64,000 bases of DNA, taken from assembly GCF_910592395.1 (NCBI RefSeq), contig NC_088319.1, positions 10,418,001 to 10,482,000 of the forward strand, read 5' to 3'. Below are positions 27,701 through 39,260 of this stretch, piece by piece. The notes below the pieces were generated by a model. It searched no databases. It was not told the origin of the DNA and was given only the letters and a program-made list of their open reading frames with translations. This DNA comes from Lineus longissimus. Taxonomy: Eukaryota; Nemertea; Pilidiophora; Heteronemertea; Lineidae. The translations under genes and the position numbers were made by a program. Every line of letters begins with the position of its first letter. The stretch's first letter is position 1.

Positions 27701-27876
27701 ACTGAATTAGTAAATATCTATCTTACCTTACAAATTAATTACTAATCACTTCTGTGCTCGTTTGACATTTTACCGCCAGCTGACCCGAATTATCCGCCAT
27801 TCAGTAAGTTATCCATCAAAAGCGCACCTGTCTGACCTATGATGGAAAGAAGAGAGGCAAAACATTAGATGATGTA
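24784..27876. other. Gene-free stretch
   Basis: No gene, RNA gene or repeat array could be supported. Short open frames here show no family resemblance. Confidence 0.4.
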
Positions 27877-28052
27877 GTAGAACCTCTCTAATAAGGACAC
27901 CCTCAGGCCTGACAAGTGCTGTCCTTAATAGAGGGGTGTCCTGATTAGTGAGGTCAAATTGAATAGAATCAACCAATTTGGGACCAAAACTTGTGTCCTT
28001 AATAGAGAGGTTGTCCTCAATAGAGAGGTGTCCGCTAATAGAGGTTCTACTG
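27877..28052. mobile_element. pogo-like MITE, copy 2
   Basis: The left end 'gtagaacctctctaataagg' pairs with the right end 'gctaatagaggttctactg'. TA flanks both ends (27875-27876 and 28053-28054). The interior 'accaatttgggaccaaaac' matches the 10194 element. It lies only 28 bp from another copy in opposite orientation. Confidence 0.82.
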
Positions 28053-28080
28053 TAGTTGCAGTTTGGTTCACTTCACGATA

Positions 28081-28253
28081 CAGTGGAACCTCCCTTAGAG
28101 GACACCTCTCTATGAGGACAACCCCTCTATCAAGGATATAGTTTTGGTACCAAATTGGTTGTTTTCATTCAATTTGACCTCTCTAATCAGGCCACCTCTC
28201 TAAAGGACATTACTTGTCAGTTCCGAGGGTGTCCTTGATAGAGAGGTTCTACC
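28081..28253. mobile_element. pogo-like MITE, copy 3, inverted relative to copy 2
   Basis: It begins 'cagtggaacctcccttagag' directly after TA (28079-28080) and ends 'gatagagaggttctac', with 'ggtaccaaattggttg' inside. The sequence is close to the reverse complement of 27877-28052, so the pair could fold into a long hairpin. The right TA has been lost or mutated. Confidence 0.8.
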
Positions 28254-28319
28254 TTTTATACAGAACATGAAGAACAACAAGATTGGCGAGTTGAATTTTT
28301 GGCCAGTGACACCAATTTG

Positions 28320-28390
28320 GTGTCCAATCTCAATTTCTGTTATTCAGCTTTGGTGACCAAAGCTGAATAACAGAAATTGAGATTGGACAC
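28320..28390. repeat. Perfect 71-bp palindrome (35-bp arms, 1-nt spacer)
   Basis: The left arm begins 'gtgtccaatctcaatttctg' at 28320 and the right arm ends with its exact complement at 28390. The single spacer base is G at 28355. No mismatch was found in 35 paired positions. Confidence 0.95.
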
Positions 28391-29170
28391 AGCTTGTGGG
28401 TCATCAAGTCCATGTACAGACTGTGAGTGTGAGTCTTGTCAACAGATATTCCAGCCGAAGACCACGGCGCCTGCCTGCATCTTTGATTCATGGTCAGCGA
28501 TACCACATCTGAAATCGACACTAAAAATGGGCGTTTTCCATAGCTGTCACGTCATTAGATAGAGAACAAGATACCTCAAACCTCGGTGCAGGGTCATGTT
28601 AAGTACAATATCACACCGAATACTGGTGCCACAGCTTCATGAGACATCGAGGCGCGTTACTTGGTATCGCAACAGAGGCTTAGGCAACCTATATGAAATT
28701 TCCCGGAGCAGGCTGAGCTGGGAAAGCTGGGTGACTTTTGTTGCCACCTCTCTTCACCCCAAAACAATCTTCTGCTCTCCACATTTTCTCTCCAAGACTT
28801 TTGTAATTCCATTTGATTTTTTGTGCACTCGTTGACCCGTAAAATTCAAAGCAGTGTGTGAAAGTCAGGGAACATGCAGCGCACTCATTCCACAATCCAC
28901 GGTAGCCGAGAAATCCTACTGTTACGGAAAACTGAGAGCAGTAACTAGTTTTCTACAAATAGCTCAGACTAATTCCTAACCATCTCCTGCAGACTAAATG
29001 AAGTTTACACATGAACAGAACATCAGCCTACAAAATTATCTCGCCTGACCATCAAGTTGTTGTAGTTACCAGTCTGACAAAAAACCATGAAATAAAATGT
29101 AGAGCTGCACTTGGCGATGTAATTGTACATTTGCAATACATTGTTACATGAACTACCAACAGTTGTACAC
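28391..29170. other. Gene-free stretch
   Basis: Nothing recognised. Confidence 0.4.
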
Positions 29171-29196
29171 CATAATTAGCAACGTTGCTAATTATG
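29171..29196. repeat. Perfect 26-bp palindrome without spacer
   Basis: 'cataattagcaac' is followed immediately by its reverse complement. Confidence 0.95.
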
Positions 29197-31372
29197 CTAG
29201 CTGGGTCCTGGAGGTGCGACATAATATCTTACATGTACAAAACTTGTCAAAAGATGGATGACAAGTTGATGACCAACTACATATATAGCCTGTGTAATGG
29301 GATCGGTCCATTACCTCTTCACAAATCCTGAATAGAGCTCCATCAGCAAGAGTAGACTGGTCTTCAAGATGACTTCAATCAGCCAAATCAAAGATCTTAG
29401 AATTTTGTGTTCTGTTTTTTTCTAGCGAGAATCTTTTGCAAAATGTTCCAAATAAAAATATTTTCTTTTAAGATTTTTGAGAGGACCACAAAGACTAGCA
29501 ATCACCATTTTGCCAAATGTACTGAGAAAACAAAAAAAACCTGAATGCTAAAAACTGCATTGGCTTTCATGCATGAGTTTGTGAGATATATCATAAAAAC
29601 ATGATAAAGAAGGTGTTGAATTAAGATTAGCTAGCTACATGTAGACTGTAAGCCAGACTGTATCATGAATGTACACTGCCTTCCTATTGCATGCAAAAGG
29701 AAACATAAGACTATAACATCTGCCAGATCTGGAGGAGGCATCTTTTTTGCAATCGCTCATACAGAGCAAAGGTGAAATGAAAAATTGGTGAAAAACAAGG
29801 TTTATTTAAACCACAGCATGAACAGGTTTGATTGACATTTATCCCAGGTCCCGGATCCCAGATTTCCTTAGATTGGCCCCCACTGGTGATCAAAGCATCA
29901 TTTCCCGTGCACTCTTTAAGAATGCTTTACCGTGCGTTGGCCAAGTGATTTTAACTTTGGCTAACTTAAAGTTACTTTACCCTGCAAGGACAAAGCCAAT
30001 CCTGAAAGGACAACAATATGCAACGAGAGCAAGGGAACACTGAATTCAGCTATAACCTGGGCTCTATGTATGACCAGTTTCTAGCCTACATCTACCTTTT
30101 CACTGCACACATAAATTGATGTACCATGACAGTTAGCGAGGTCAGCTGATTTTTTTAAACCTGTGCTGTGGAATTCCATAATTAGTGAATTGTGCAGCAT
30201 CCAGTTTGGGGACCATTTTGAACATGTTAAAGTGTGCTAGCTTTGACACCACTACCTAATGAGCTAGTGGGAGGGAGCAGAGGGACATTTGCCCTCCCCC
30301 TCTCGCAGAAGTCACCAAAAAACGTGAACTTTTGACCACAACTTCGGACAAATTTTATTCAAAGAGTCATTTAGCCCCCCCCCTACAGAGAGCCTTTCGC
30401 CCCATGCCAAAAAAAGAAACTGATCACCCCTGCCAGTGCCAACATGCCTTGCCTTAAAAAACAGGACAGTATAGGACAGGACTCTCGTCTAGCAGGTGCC
30501 CTGGTCTTCTCCAAATTAGATCTCCGATTGTTTTTTTGCTGTTTTAAAAGCATAAAGCAACAAATGAAATGAACCCTTTTCTGTGCCCCACAACATTCAT
30601 GGCCCTTGTTCCATGAACTACAGCCAAAATGTAAACACAGCCGGTAGGCCCTTCATTAACCATTAAAGGGATTTCTCCTACTTATTTCATTAGCTTACGT
30701 GTAAATCTGTTTATGTTATAAAAGCTCACTTGAGGGATATTTGCCAAAACGGAGTAATTGGACAGCCATTCTGTCTTTCCAATGGGGTACTCTTGACTGA
30801 AACTATTTTGTGCATTTATTGCATGTAATTCGGTACTTTCGAGCGATCACGGATAGAAATTTCCTGAATACTCGAGTAATTTTGTTGATAAAACTACCTA
30901 TGTTGCTCTTCATATCATGTTCTCAGAAAAATCGAGAGACTTACATGTACATCAGAAACTGAACAAGGCACAGACCATGATAGACTGAAGCAATTATAGT
31001 TCTTGCAACATGGCAGCCTTTCTTTGCAGCTGTTCATAACTATCATTTAACTATAATTTTGCAGAAATTTCTTGCATGTCTTGTGCTATGTCATAAAATA
31101 CATGTCATAGCAGCAGTGCATAGTATTTATGACCGGTATCTTCTAATAGCAATAACTTAGGTTAGTTTAGTATGAGGTATTAAACACATATACCTGTAGA
31201 CATTGTACAACAGTGGTAGTGGCAACATCAAGTATTATTATGACGAGGCAAGTCAATCCACCAACCGAACCACTAATTTTGGACCAGCTTGTACGCTCTT
31301 GCCGTTGCCCTCCCCCAAGCCCTGTACATGTATGCATACGCATTAAGTAAGCCACACATAATACGGGTAATC
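29197..31372. other. Gene-free stretch
   Basis: Nothing recognised. Confidence 0.4.
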
Positions 31373-31720
31373 ATGGCTTGAGATAACCCCCGAAAGTGTC
31401 TTCTGAAGCATGAAACTTGGCCCAGGGTCCTCATGTTTGAAACCGTTAAGGGTTGTCAACCCTTGACCATAGGTACGGCCATTTAGACTAGACCTCCAAA
31501 TCCTAAAGCAATCAGAACTCTTTCAAAACGTAGTGAATGCTCATTTCAAGGGCTGGAGTCTGTTCTTTGTTTTCCAGAGAACAGCCTCCAGGGTTTTGAA
31601 TGAGCATTCACTACGTTTTGAAGGAGTTCTAATTGTTATGATTTCAAGTTCTAGCCAAAATGGTGGTGCCTATGGTCAACCCTTAACAATCTGTTACAGG
31701 ACTCCTGAGATTTTGTCAAG
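31373..31720 (-). repeat. Dispersed repeat split by a fold-back element
   Basis: Flanks at about 31373-31432 ('gataacccccgaaagtg', 'catgaaacttggcccagg') and 31692-31715 ('acaggactcctgagattttg') are the reverse complement of the continuous repeat at 3570-3680. The element between them (31446-31686) is therefore a nested, later insertion. Confidence 0.75.
31446..31686. mobile_element. Fold-back MITE, copy 2, opposite orientation to the 19.6-kb copy
   Basis: Arms run 'ttaagggttgtcaaccctt' to 'atggtcaacccttaa'. The inner inverted pair 'caaaacgtagtgaatgctca' and 'tgagcattcactacgttttg' matches 19644-19873. The left end carries an extra small palindrome 'gggttgtcaaccc' absent from copy 1. Confidence 0.87.
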
Positions 31721-32539
31721 ACTTTTGTATTTTTGAATCAATCACCTTGCTGTAGAAATGATGTATCTTTTTATGCCAGAATTCAATGCAGATGCAGCTG
31801 CCAGCCATTACCTAGTCCCAGCGCATGTATGGACTTACCACTAACTGGAATCCAGTCTTGTACCAAGAACTATAGTACCGCAGTGTACACACACAAACAC
31901 AAGATGGCGATATAAACGACTGACTCAGGCCAAGGCACTTGGTGCTAATATAGTGCTTCCGTTGCATCACTTTGAATATCCCCCCAGCCTGACCGCATTT
32001 CGTACGCACTTTGACCAACCCCTCCTCCCCTCAGTGCGTACAAGTACTAAATGGACAGCGGCAGCCCTCATAATCGACTATTTGTCCCATCCAAAAGTAG
32101 ACTCTGAAAAGATTTAGGCAACTGAACAAAAACTCTAAACAACATTCCCAGCTATGCTCCACACGTTGACTGCAAAATTTTTTGATTCTTTTATAAAGAT
32201 CATGGCAAATGGCAATAACTGAAATTGCAATTGGTACTGCGTGCATGTAGGTCCCACATTTCCCAATTATACTTTTTGAGACGATTGCACACCAATTGCC
32301 CAGAGTATGTCATGTGTCATGTTCAATCATAAATGTAACTTGTGCACACTTTGTAGGTCAACATTGTTCCCCGATTATCATAAGTGCTTATCATGCATTT
32401 GCTCTGCTACATTGCATAAAGTTCAACAGTGAAAAAATGCAAGAGGAGAGCAAGTATTTGTACATACTGTGTTGAAGTTACTCAGCCGGTTGGAGGACGC
32501 CCGTACAAAATGCCTGTATCACATGTATAGGCCTAAGGA
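31721..32539. other. Gene-free stretch
   Basis: Nothing recognised. Confidence 0.4.
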
Positions 32540-32660
32540 GGATCAGTGGCAGAGCGGTTAGAGCACCAGATTAATAACCAAGAGTCAAGCCAGTTTGGTT
32601 CATGCCAGATTCAGCACCAAATGTATTCCTCGTACAAGTGTGAATCATTTCGACATACTG
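32540..32660 (+). repeat. tRNA-like SINE head
   Basis: 'tggcagagcgg' (32547-32557) is a good A-box and 'ggttcatgcc' (32597-32606) a slightly degraded B-box, in tRNA order and at about 40-bp spacing. There is no closing acceptor stem, so it is not called as a tRNA gene. The downstream limit is uncertain. Confidence 0.6.
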
Positions 32661-33767
32661 TGAGATGTGACAGACCCCTATTGGCGACTTTGTGTAACTT
32701 TATCTTGTCTGCCTAGCTGCTGCCTATGTTGTCCCTTTAACACAGCGCTACACATTGTGATGTCAAAACATCAAGCATGCGCCATCCTCCTGGCTGAAAA
32801 AAAAATTTTTTGCAAGCCATTTCCAGCAGCTTTGGGATCCGAAATGGCCAAGATCAACTTGATGGAACTGGCGGAAAATTTTATGGAGTAAAGAATTTGG
32901 GCAGAGCAATAAGAAGATCAAGTGAAGTTGGACAATCCAAAGGGAGGAGCCAAAGCTAAAATACATGTTCGTTTAAAAATCGCAATCTTCCCACCATGTA
33001 CCAGCCAGTCGTGCGCATGTCGCGTCAAGAGAAGCTTGACAAGGTAGATGGTTCCTATCGGTATCGCTATCTAATAATCTAGGCTATATCCAGTATAGGC
33101 CTAGAGAAACTCATGTAGACCTATAGTTTGGCCAAGGAAGGTATGAATAACTTACAGCTGTGATCAAATTACCGAAACACTTTCATGACGGTCCAATTTC
33201 ATTCTCTTGTCAAGGTGCAATTCAGCTATGTTAGCTATGTACACACACCAAATATGTCATGATGTACGTGTACATTATGTACATGCCCTGTACATTTTGA
33301 CAGAAAACATGGAAAAGCGAAATTGAAATCGCCGATGTAAACGCTGCAAAACTAAGATATAAGCACATCTATGCTATAAAAAGTAGATAGAACTAACGAA
33401 AAATATAAGTTGTTCATGTTCTTACAAGATGTATAAAATTGAAATTCGGAGAATGGGTGTTTTTGACTCACAACTTGGTAATCCAACACAAAATTGACAA
33501 CAAAAACGCGACTTTGCTTTCATGAGATCTCGTGTTCCACGAGATTTTCTTTATTGTCTGAAATTTTGTTGAAAGGAGCAAAAATATTCTAATGATACAT
33601 TATTTGTCAGTCTAACTACAATTATATGTAAAACAATGTCCAAAATGAAAAAAACTGATTTGTTTTAAAGAAACGAAATAAAATTACTTTGATTTGAATA
33701 TATCCGAAAGATGACTCGAGTGAATATTTTTAGTGTGAATCAGTTAATAGGTGGCAGCAGCTGACGT
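32661..33767. other. Gene-free stretch
   Basis: Nothing recognised. Confidence 0.4.
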
Positions 33768-34002
33768 AGACCAATGCTTCGTCCCCAAAAGGGACGAAGT
33801 ACGAGGTGCGAAAATTATTGGTTGACGAAACAATGGCCTGATTGGTTGACTATCCTTGTGACGTCAAACTATTTTTACACTGAGGGGTTTTCCTTAAGCT
33901 TAAATGCCCAAGCCCAAACGCATTTAATGCGTTTGGGCTGGAATTCCTGGATTTTTCGAGAGCTCGATGTAGAGCGTAGCGGATCGAAGCTATATAATGG
34001 GC
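33768..34002 (+). mobile_element. 5'-truncated copy of the 42.9-kb inverted-repeat element
   Basis: From 'agaccaatgcttcgtcc' to 'gtagcggatcgaagctat' and 'ataatgggc' the sequence follows 43034-43277 closely, but the left terminal repeat is missing. It carries an extra ~23 bp that creates a 14-bp inverted repeat at 33911-33939 absent from the sister copy. Confidence 0.85.
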
Positions 34003-34639
34003 TACCAACCGATCACCAGGGCTCGGGAGACCAAATATCTGTATAGGCTATAGCATAACCGTGGACATCACTACGAACTCTGACCAAATAGCTCATCATC
34101 ATTGATAAAGAAGCTGATAGTTTGATTCAATAAACTGCCAATTAACTTTTGATACCTTGTCATTTTCCTATCGCCAGATCAGACACTTGAATCAAGTGGA
34201 CCATCTTGACTTTTAATTACAAATCCTCAATGTTAGTAAGAACATAATTAGGCCTATATGGAAGGCATTTATTAGATGCTTTAATGCTTGCCAAAAGCCT
34301 TATTTCACGGACAGCTGAGCGAAAGAAGACTAATTCTTCTTCTTCCTCCTCTTCTTTGCGTTAAACTTGTTAAACGTTTACATTGTTTGGTTTTAAGAAT
34401 GTGGCAGTGTGACGTAAATCTTCTTCTGATCCCCATGATTTTTCTGGGAAAGATGTGGACAGGATGTGTTCTGGGATTTATTTAGCGGAAACACATTCAC
34501 ATATGAAGAGATGGCCGAGTCACACAGGCCCGATGTTTGTTGAGGCGGCAGTGTCCAGCTACGTGGTAGCCTACCATCCAATGACACACAGCTAAAATTT
34601 CAGCGCAGTTTTCGTCTTCACAGAATTGCGACATCTGTA
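34003..34639. other. Gene-free stretch
   Basis: Nothing recognised. Confidence 0.4.
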
Positions 34640-35030
34640 CTGAGGGACATCCGTCTAACGACACTCGTCCCTAAAGGAAGTCAGCAAGTATGCGCACAGC
34701 CCCGACCCGTCAAATTGCTGGGCAGGCGTGGGAGGGATTCTTGCCGGGACACCCAACTGTCAGCACTCTGCCGCCTGAAAGAAGACAATAAGAACGAGTG
34801 CCCTCCTCTTAAACTTGCTGGGCGGGGATGGGGTTTTACAAGGACATCCGTCTGTCGACACTCGTCCCTAAAGGAGAATAGGAAGCACTGCTCAACCTTA
34901 AATTTGCTGGGGGAGGGGGGTCTTTACTGGGACTACCGTCTGTCACCACTCGGCTCCTGAAGGAAGCCAGCAAGCACTTTACAGGGACATATATGTCAGT
35001 CTGTTGACACTCGTCTCCTAAAATACAAGA
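34640..35030 (+). repeat. ~100-bp tandem repeat, about 4.5 copies
   Basis: Units open with 'gggacatccgtctgtcgaca' and 'ctcgtccctaaaggaa', followed by 'aaattgctggg'-like sequence. Openings fall near 34644, 34746, 34842, 34939 and 34985. The copies are diverged. The array lies about 0.6 kb upstream of the GPR157-like start codon; no regulatory role is shown. Confidence 0.8.
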
Positions 35031-35593
35031 ATCATTCTAAGTATGTCACGCAGACAAACTTTACTTTCAGACAGGGTCAGTAGTAAGTGATAGATTATGA
35101 GCTCTCTTGACTTTTGATATTGGCTGTTTAAAGTCCATCAGAGTGGCGGTCAGTCAATGTTTTCATACTCAGTCAACACCAGCATATCCTCCATGTATGA
35201 CTTCTCAAACTGAACCAGGTCACAATAGTTGGGCTACTATTGGCGTATTGTACTATGTGTCGTTCTGAGTGATATGCTTTGGCTGAGAAAGACACTAAGA
35301 CGGAAATCCGGCACCGCTGTCGACTGGTCGTTACAGTGAAAGAAAGCCTGGTCAATACTTTCGCAGTGACCAATGACCAACAGAAGGAATACACAAGCCT
35401 AGGAGGTATCAGAGTGTTAATTTTTGGCTCAGACGATTCGTGGGTTGGAGAATGCGTCCAGCATTACATTGAACGGATGACGATCGCTGAACTAAACTGG
35501 ACTTACAAATACCTGTAGGAAGGGGTAACCTATTTGTCTTATCCGGATTAGCATCATTTCGCCTTACATCACCTCGAGGCCCAACACCTGAAA
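35031..35593. other. Upstream region of the GPR157-like gene
   Basis: No TATA box or other promoter element could be identified with confidence. Any 5' untranslated exon cannot be placed from sequence alone. Confidence 0.35.
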
Positions 35594-37737
35594 ATGTTCT
35601 GGCCGCATCCTACGACGGACGCGATGTCCTCGACCACTGCGGAAACATTCACCACAGCAATATCCTATAATATCACTGCAGCACTCATCATAACAAACGG
35701 GACCGAGACGAACATTGTGCTCTACTCGGCTGCACAACCTGCCTTCTTGGCTGTGACGATCATAAGCTGTCTCGCGGCGTTATTGGGGAGTTCCCTGGTT
35801 GTGATCAGCTATGCCTGCTACCCGGAGACACGCAGCACGAGCAGGTTATTAGTCGTCTTCATCAGCGCTGCGGACTTTTTGATAGCGCTTGGAAATCTCA
35901 TCGGAGTTTTGCGCTATCTATATAACTATTTCCACAGGGTCTCGCACCAATGCGACCCCACTCCTGCGGTCTGTCTCATGCAAGCGATCATGACAAGCAC
36001 GGGAGGAATGTGGTCTTTCTTCTGGACGTTTTTCACGGCGGTATATCTGTATGTCATGGTTGTGAAGGGACGGACGTACTGGGTGGACAAAGCTATACCG
36101 GCGGCGCATGTCATTGCATGGGGTATCCCAGGTAAGATGCAAATCAGTGAGCAGAGCAGTTCGCCTGTCATTGATTGTCCATCCAATCTAGATGGGCCTT
36201 CTCTGTGATCAAACTAGGGAAATATGTGAAGAGTCGTTTCTTTAGAATAACCTCCTGCTCGGTGATATGTACATCTGAACGCTCTTGATAGGCCGATGGG
36301 ACGTGTCTCCCCATTTGTAAAAGCCGCCTCTTTTCTGCTTATAGTACGAGAACATATTATATTGAAACACTGAAATATGGAGAACAACTAAAATGCTACA
36401 CCAGCACATTAACTTTTTTCTAGTTGTTATGGTCGCAATTGCCTGGGGGCAGGGTGCGCTCGGTGAGGATCTGTCCGAGGTGAGTGCGGGCTGGTGCTGG
36501 GTAAAAACCTGTTCCGGTGCACCCAAGGCCGAACAGGTCGCCTGGATGCTCTTCACTGGGAAGCTGTGGGAGATTGTGGCCTGGTTCGTCTCCATGGCCC
36601 TCTACATCGCCATCACATGTCACGTCAGGAAACTGGTGAGTAGTCTTTGAAAAGTTTAAGAAACGGATTGTTGACACCAGGCCAGTCAGCCGCAGGAAGA
36701 CACCATCGACTTTGAGATGATGATTCCGTTCTTAAAGGGACAACTTGGGTTTGAATCTATCTGACCAGGAGGATAATAGCCTGCTTCCATGCTACCATGC
36801 GCCATCACGTGTAGTATCACACTCATGCTGATATCTTATAATTATTTTGGCAAGTGTTGCGAGGCAGTTTCGGACATGGCTTGTGAATTTCAGGCAGACC
36901 TATGATTACACTCCATTCTAGTGCATTGTTATTGCATCTGTTTTTTAAGTTATCATGTTTGGAGAAGTCCCGGTCCTGCTGAAAGCCATCCTTTAATGAA
37001 AACTCAACATATCTCACGCCAAAGTTGTCCCTTTAACCACTTTCTTTTCTAGATGCGATGTATGGAGTGCACCGCTCTGTTCACCCCCGGAACAATGGAT
37101 GCGATTGAGCGCTCAACCAAGCGGCTGACCCTCATTCCTCTCATATTCTTCCTCCTGAGGATATGGGGGACGCTCCGATTCTTCTTGGTGGTCATACTGG
37201 AGGTGCAAATGTCCCCCGTGACAAACGCCGTGCTCATGACTATGCAGGTAGGCTCGACCAGGAGCCGTCGAGACTTACAAGGCAACATTAATTCATAGCG
37301 TTCGACGACCAAGTATGGTCCAGTCAGGCCCGCAGTCAGGTGCCGTCGTTATTTTTTAACGACTACAGACTACAGACTACTTCTTTGTAATATAATGCGT
37401 AATCCGGCGATTATCTTTTCAGTTGGTGGTCCATATTTGGGAGCCGTGGCTGACGACATTCCTGCGCAATTTGTCACTTCAACAGAATTAAGTTGACGCT
37501 CTTGTCGAAGTCTATGGACTCTTTCATGTCCCTTTATAATCACCTGTGTGCGCGTATCATCAGTATTCTTCCCCTTTCCAGGGTTTCGGAGACAGCAGCG
37601 TGGGATTCTTCAACAGCGTCATCTATTGCCTGTCGACGGCATTCATCCGAAGGAAGATGTGTTGCTGTTGTCGAAAGGACGAGCACCTGAGACCGGACAC
37701 AAATGAAACAAACACCGTACGGTTTCAAAAGTTCTGA
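35594..37737 (+). CDS. GPR157: GPR157-like seven-transmembrane receptor, four coding exons
   Basis: Exons 35594-36131, 36424-36635, 37053-37247 and 37582-37737 join in frame across introns that all begin GT and end AG, giving 366 aa. Human GPR157 is about 335 aa. Residues 1-48 form an extracellular N-terminus with likely N-glycosylation sites at N26 and N35. Membrane segments lie near 49-73, 84-106, 127-157, 167-192, 227-249, 274-300 and 309-333. The family match rests on the phrases 'GWCWVK' and 'WMLFTGKLWE' (extracellular loop 2 into TM5), 'LIPLIFFLLRIWGTLRF' (TM6) and 'GFGDSSVGFFNSVIY' (TM7), which parallel vertebrate GPR157. Vertebrate GPR157 signals through Gq at the primary cilium of neural progenitors (literature knowledge); function here is inferred. 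The cytoplasmic tail is short and Cys-rich ('CCCC' near 344). A downstream in-frame ATG (residue 11) is an alternative start. No defect is seen. Confidence 0.93.
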
Positions 37738-37968
37738 TCATCTGATTTTGAACTAAGTGCAGTGAGTTTATTCTTCATGTAGGCCACTGGGTGCAGCTAG
37801 CACATTTGAAAGAACTACGAGCAAACTCCTACGGCCACATTGCTCAAGTCAACTTCACATTACGAGATGCGACTAAAATATGCAATACAGCAGTTCTCTA
37901 GTTTCATCCAGGTGTCTCTACCGTATTCTTTAATCCATAAAACCCGGCATAAATCCAGTAGAGAGCTA

Positions 37969-37974
37969 AATAAA
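37969..37974 (+). promoter_or_regulatory. Candidate polyadenylation signal for the GPR157-like gene
   Basis: AATAAA lies about 230 bp after the stop codon; another occurs at 38495-38500. Which one is used cannot be decided here. Confidence 0.4.
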
Positions 37975-39036
37975 AGAGCAGATGAAAGAAAAATAGCTGT
38001 AAACAGCGTGGGGGATCGCTTGTAGCGTGGAGGATGGCTTTTGAAGTATTAGACGGAGGAAAGGACGTAAAGGACATAACGGACATTTCGTGATTGTGAT
38101 GTTGAACCTCAGGCAGGATTTTACACTCCGTGGAGGCAGTGGACCTCGTCCGCCCCTGCATGCAAGAAGTGTATAAAAGGACAAACAATATACTGCCTCT
38201 GGAGTTTAGATTACAGTGGAAGTAAATGGAGGAGGTTTTAACAATGCCATCTTAATTTTTACTTTTCAATCGCCGGTGATGGAAACGGTAATTCCTTGTA
38301 CATTTGTGGCTGTTGACCCAGTTGTGGCGTTTGTCCAACTATGTGATCTCAAAAACGCGAACTATTTGTCACGCAGGAGCTGAACGCCTCATCAAGATAC
38401 ATTGCAAAGATGAGACTAGTTTTTTGTCTTTAAAGCTGTTGACTTGACTGTGACGTCAATTGTATCTGACATATACTGGAATGTGTATGACACCAATAAA
38501 CTTATGCAAAGAAAATTTACATGTAGTGTAAAATTTATTGCTATATTTGCAATGTATATGGGTCTAATAACAATAATATATTGATATTGCATGTAAATGA
38601 TTATGACATCAATTTTGGCACAGAAAAATACAACTAAATTTGCTATTCAGTTCGTCCGGGCATTGGTACATATACTGGCAGAAATAAAAAAGTGAAATGA
38701 GAAAAAGAGGCGAAATTACATTCTTTTAGTAATACGTTGGAATCAAGAGGAGTATAAACTTACATATTTTGGATGAGTTCTTATGTTGGACTTAGCATAA
38801 CTTGATCACCATGTGGAAGAAAAAAGAGCGTTTTAGATTGGATTACCTTCCCAAGAAGAGGACGGTGAATGGAGTCGAGGGGGTCGGCCGCCCAGTCAGC
38901 CTACGCCTCCTCGCAAAGAAAGGTAGGCACGATTTTAGTACATGATCATTTTCATAAAACGTCATGATGATTCTTTAAAGGCGAAATTGACAGGCCAAGA
39001 CTGACCAGTGTACCCTTTGGAAATGTCGATGATAGG
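37975..39036. other. Intergenic stretch downstream of the GPR157-like gene
   Basis: Apart from the possible short exon at 38811-38922, nothing is recognised. Confidence 0.35.
38811..38922 (+). CDS. Possible orphan first coding exon
   Basis: An ATG in a fair context ('accatgtgg') opens a frame of 37 codons plus one base, rich in Lys and Arg, that ends exactly at a strong splice donor 'aaag|gtaggc'. The peptide starts MWKKKERFRLDYLPKKRTV and is not of low complexity. It is too short for confident family assignment and I recognise no domain. A partner exon with matching phase was not identified downstream within the repeats that follow. It could be the first exon of a gene extending to the right, or chance. 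Confidence 0.25.
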
Positions 39037-39260
39037 GACGGTGTAATCGTTTTGGTTGTAACCAATATTTCAGTGTTTCCATGCAATACACAACGAGAGA
39101 GATTATTACTTTGAAATTGGGGGAAGAGGGTTGAGGTGGGGGAGAAAAAAACGTGTCGATGTGACTCTTCAGCGTCCCGAACGTCGAGGGGAAACACTCT
39201 GAAATGGAGACACTAAAAGACGGAAACATTCAAACGCGAAAACACTGAAAAACGTCAGAC
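39037..39260 (+). repeat. Dispersed repeat related to the 43.6-kb element
   Basis: 'gacggtgtaa', 'tttcagtgtttcca', 'gagagagatt', 'gaggggaaacactc' and a series of 'aaacactgaaaa'-like phrases follow the same order as in 43565-43745. The copy is longer and more diverged. Confidence 0.65.

Noticed and set aside
35918-36186. Minus-strand frames opposite GPR157-like exon 1
   Set aside because: Antisense shadows of a well-supported spliced gene.
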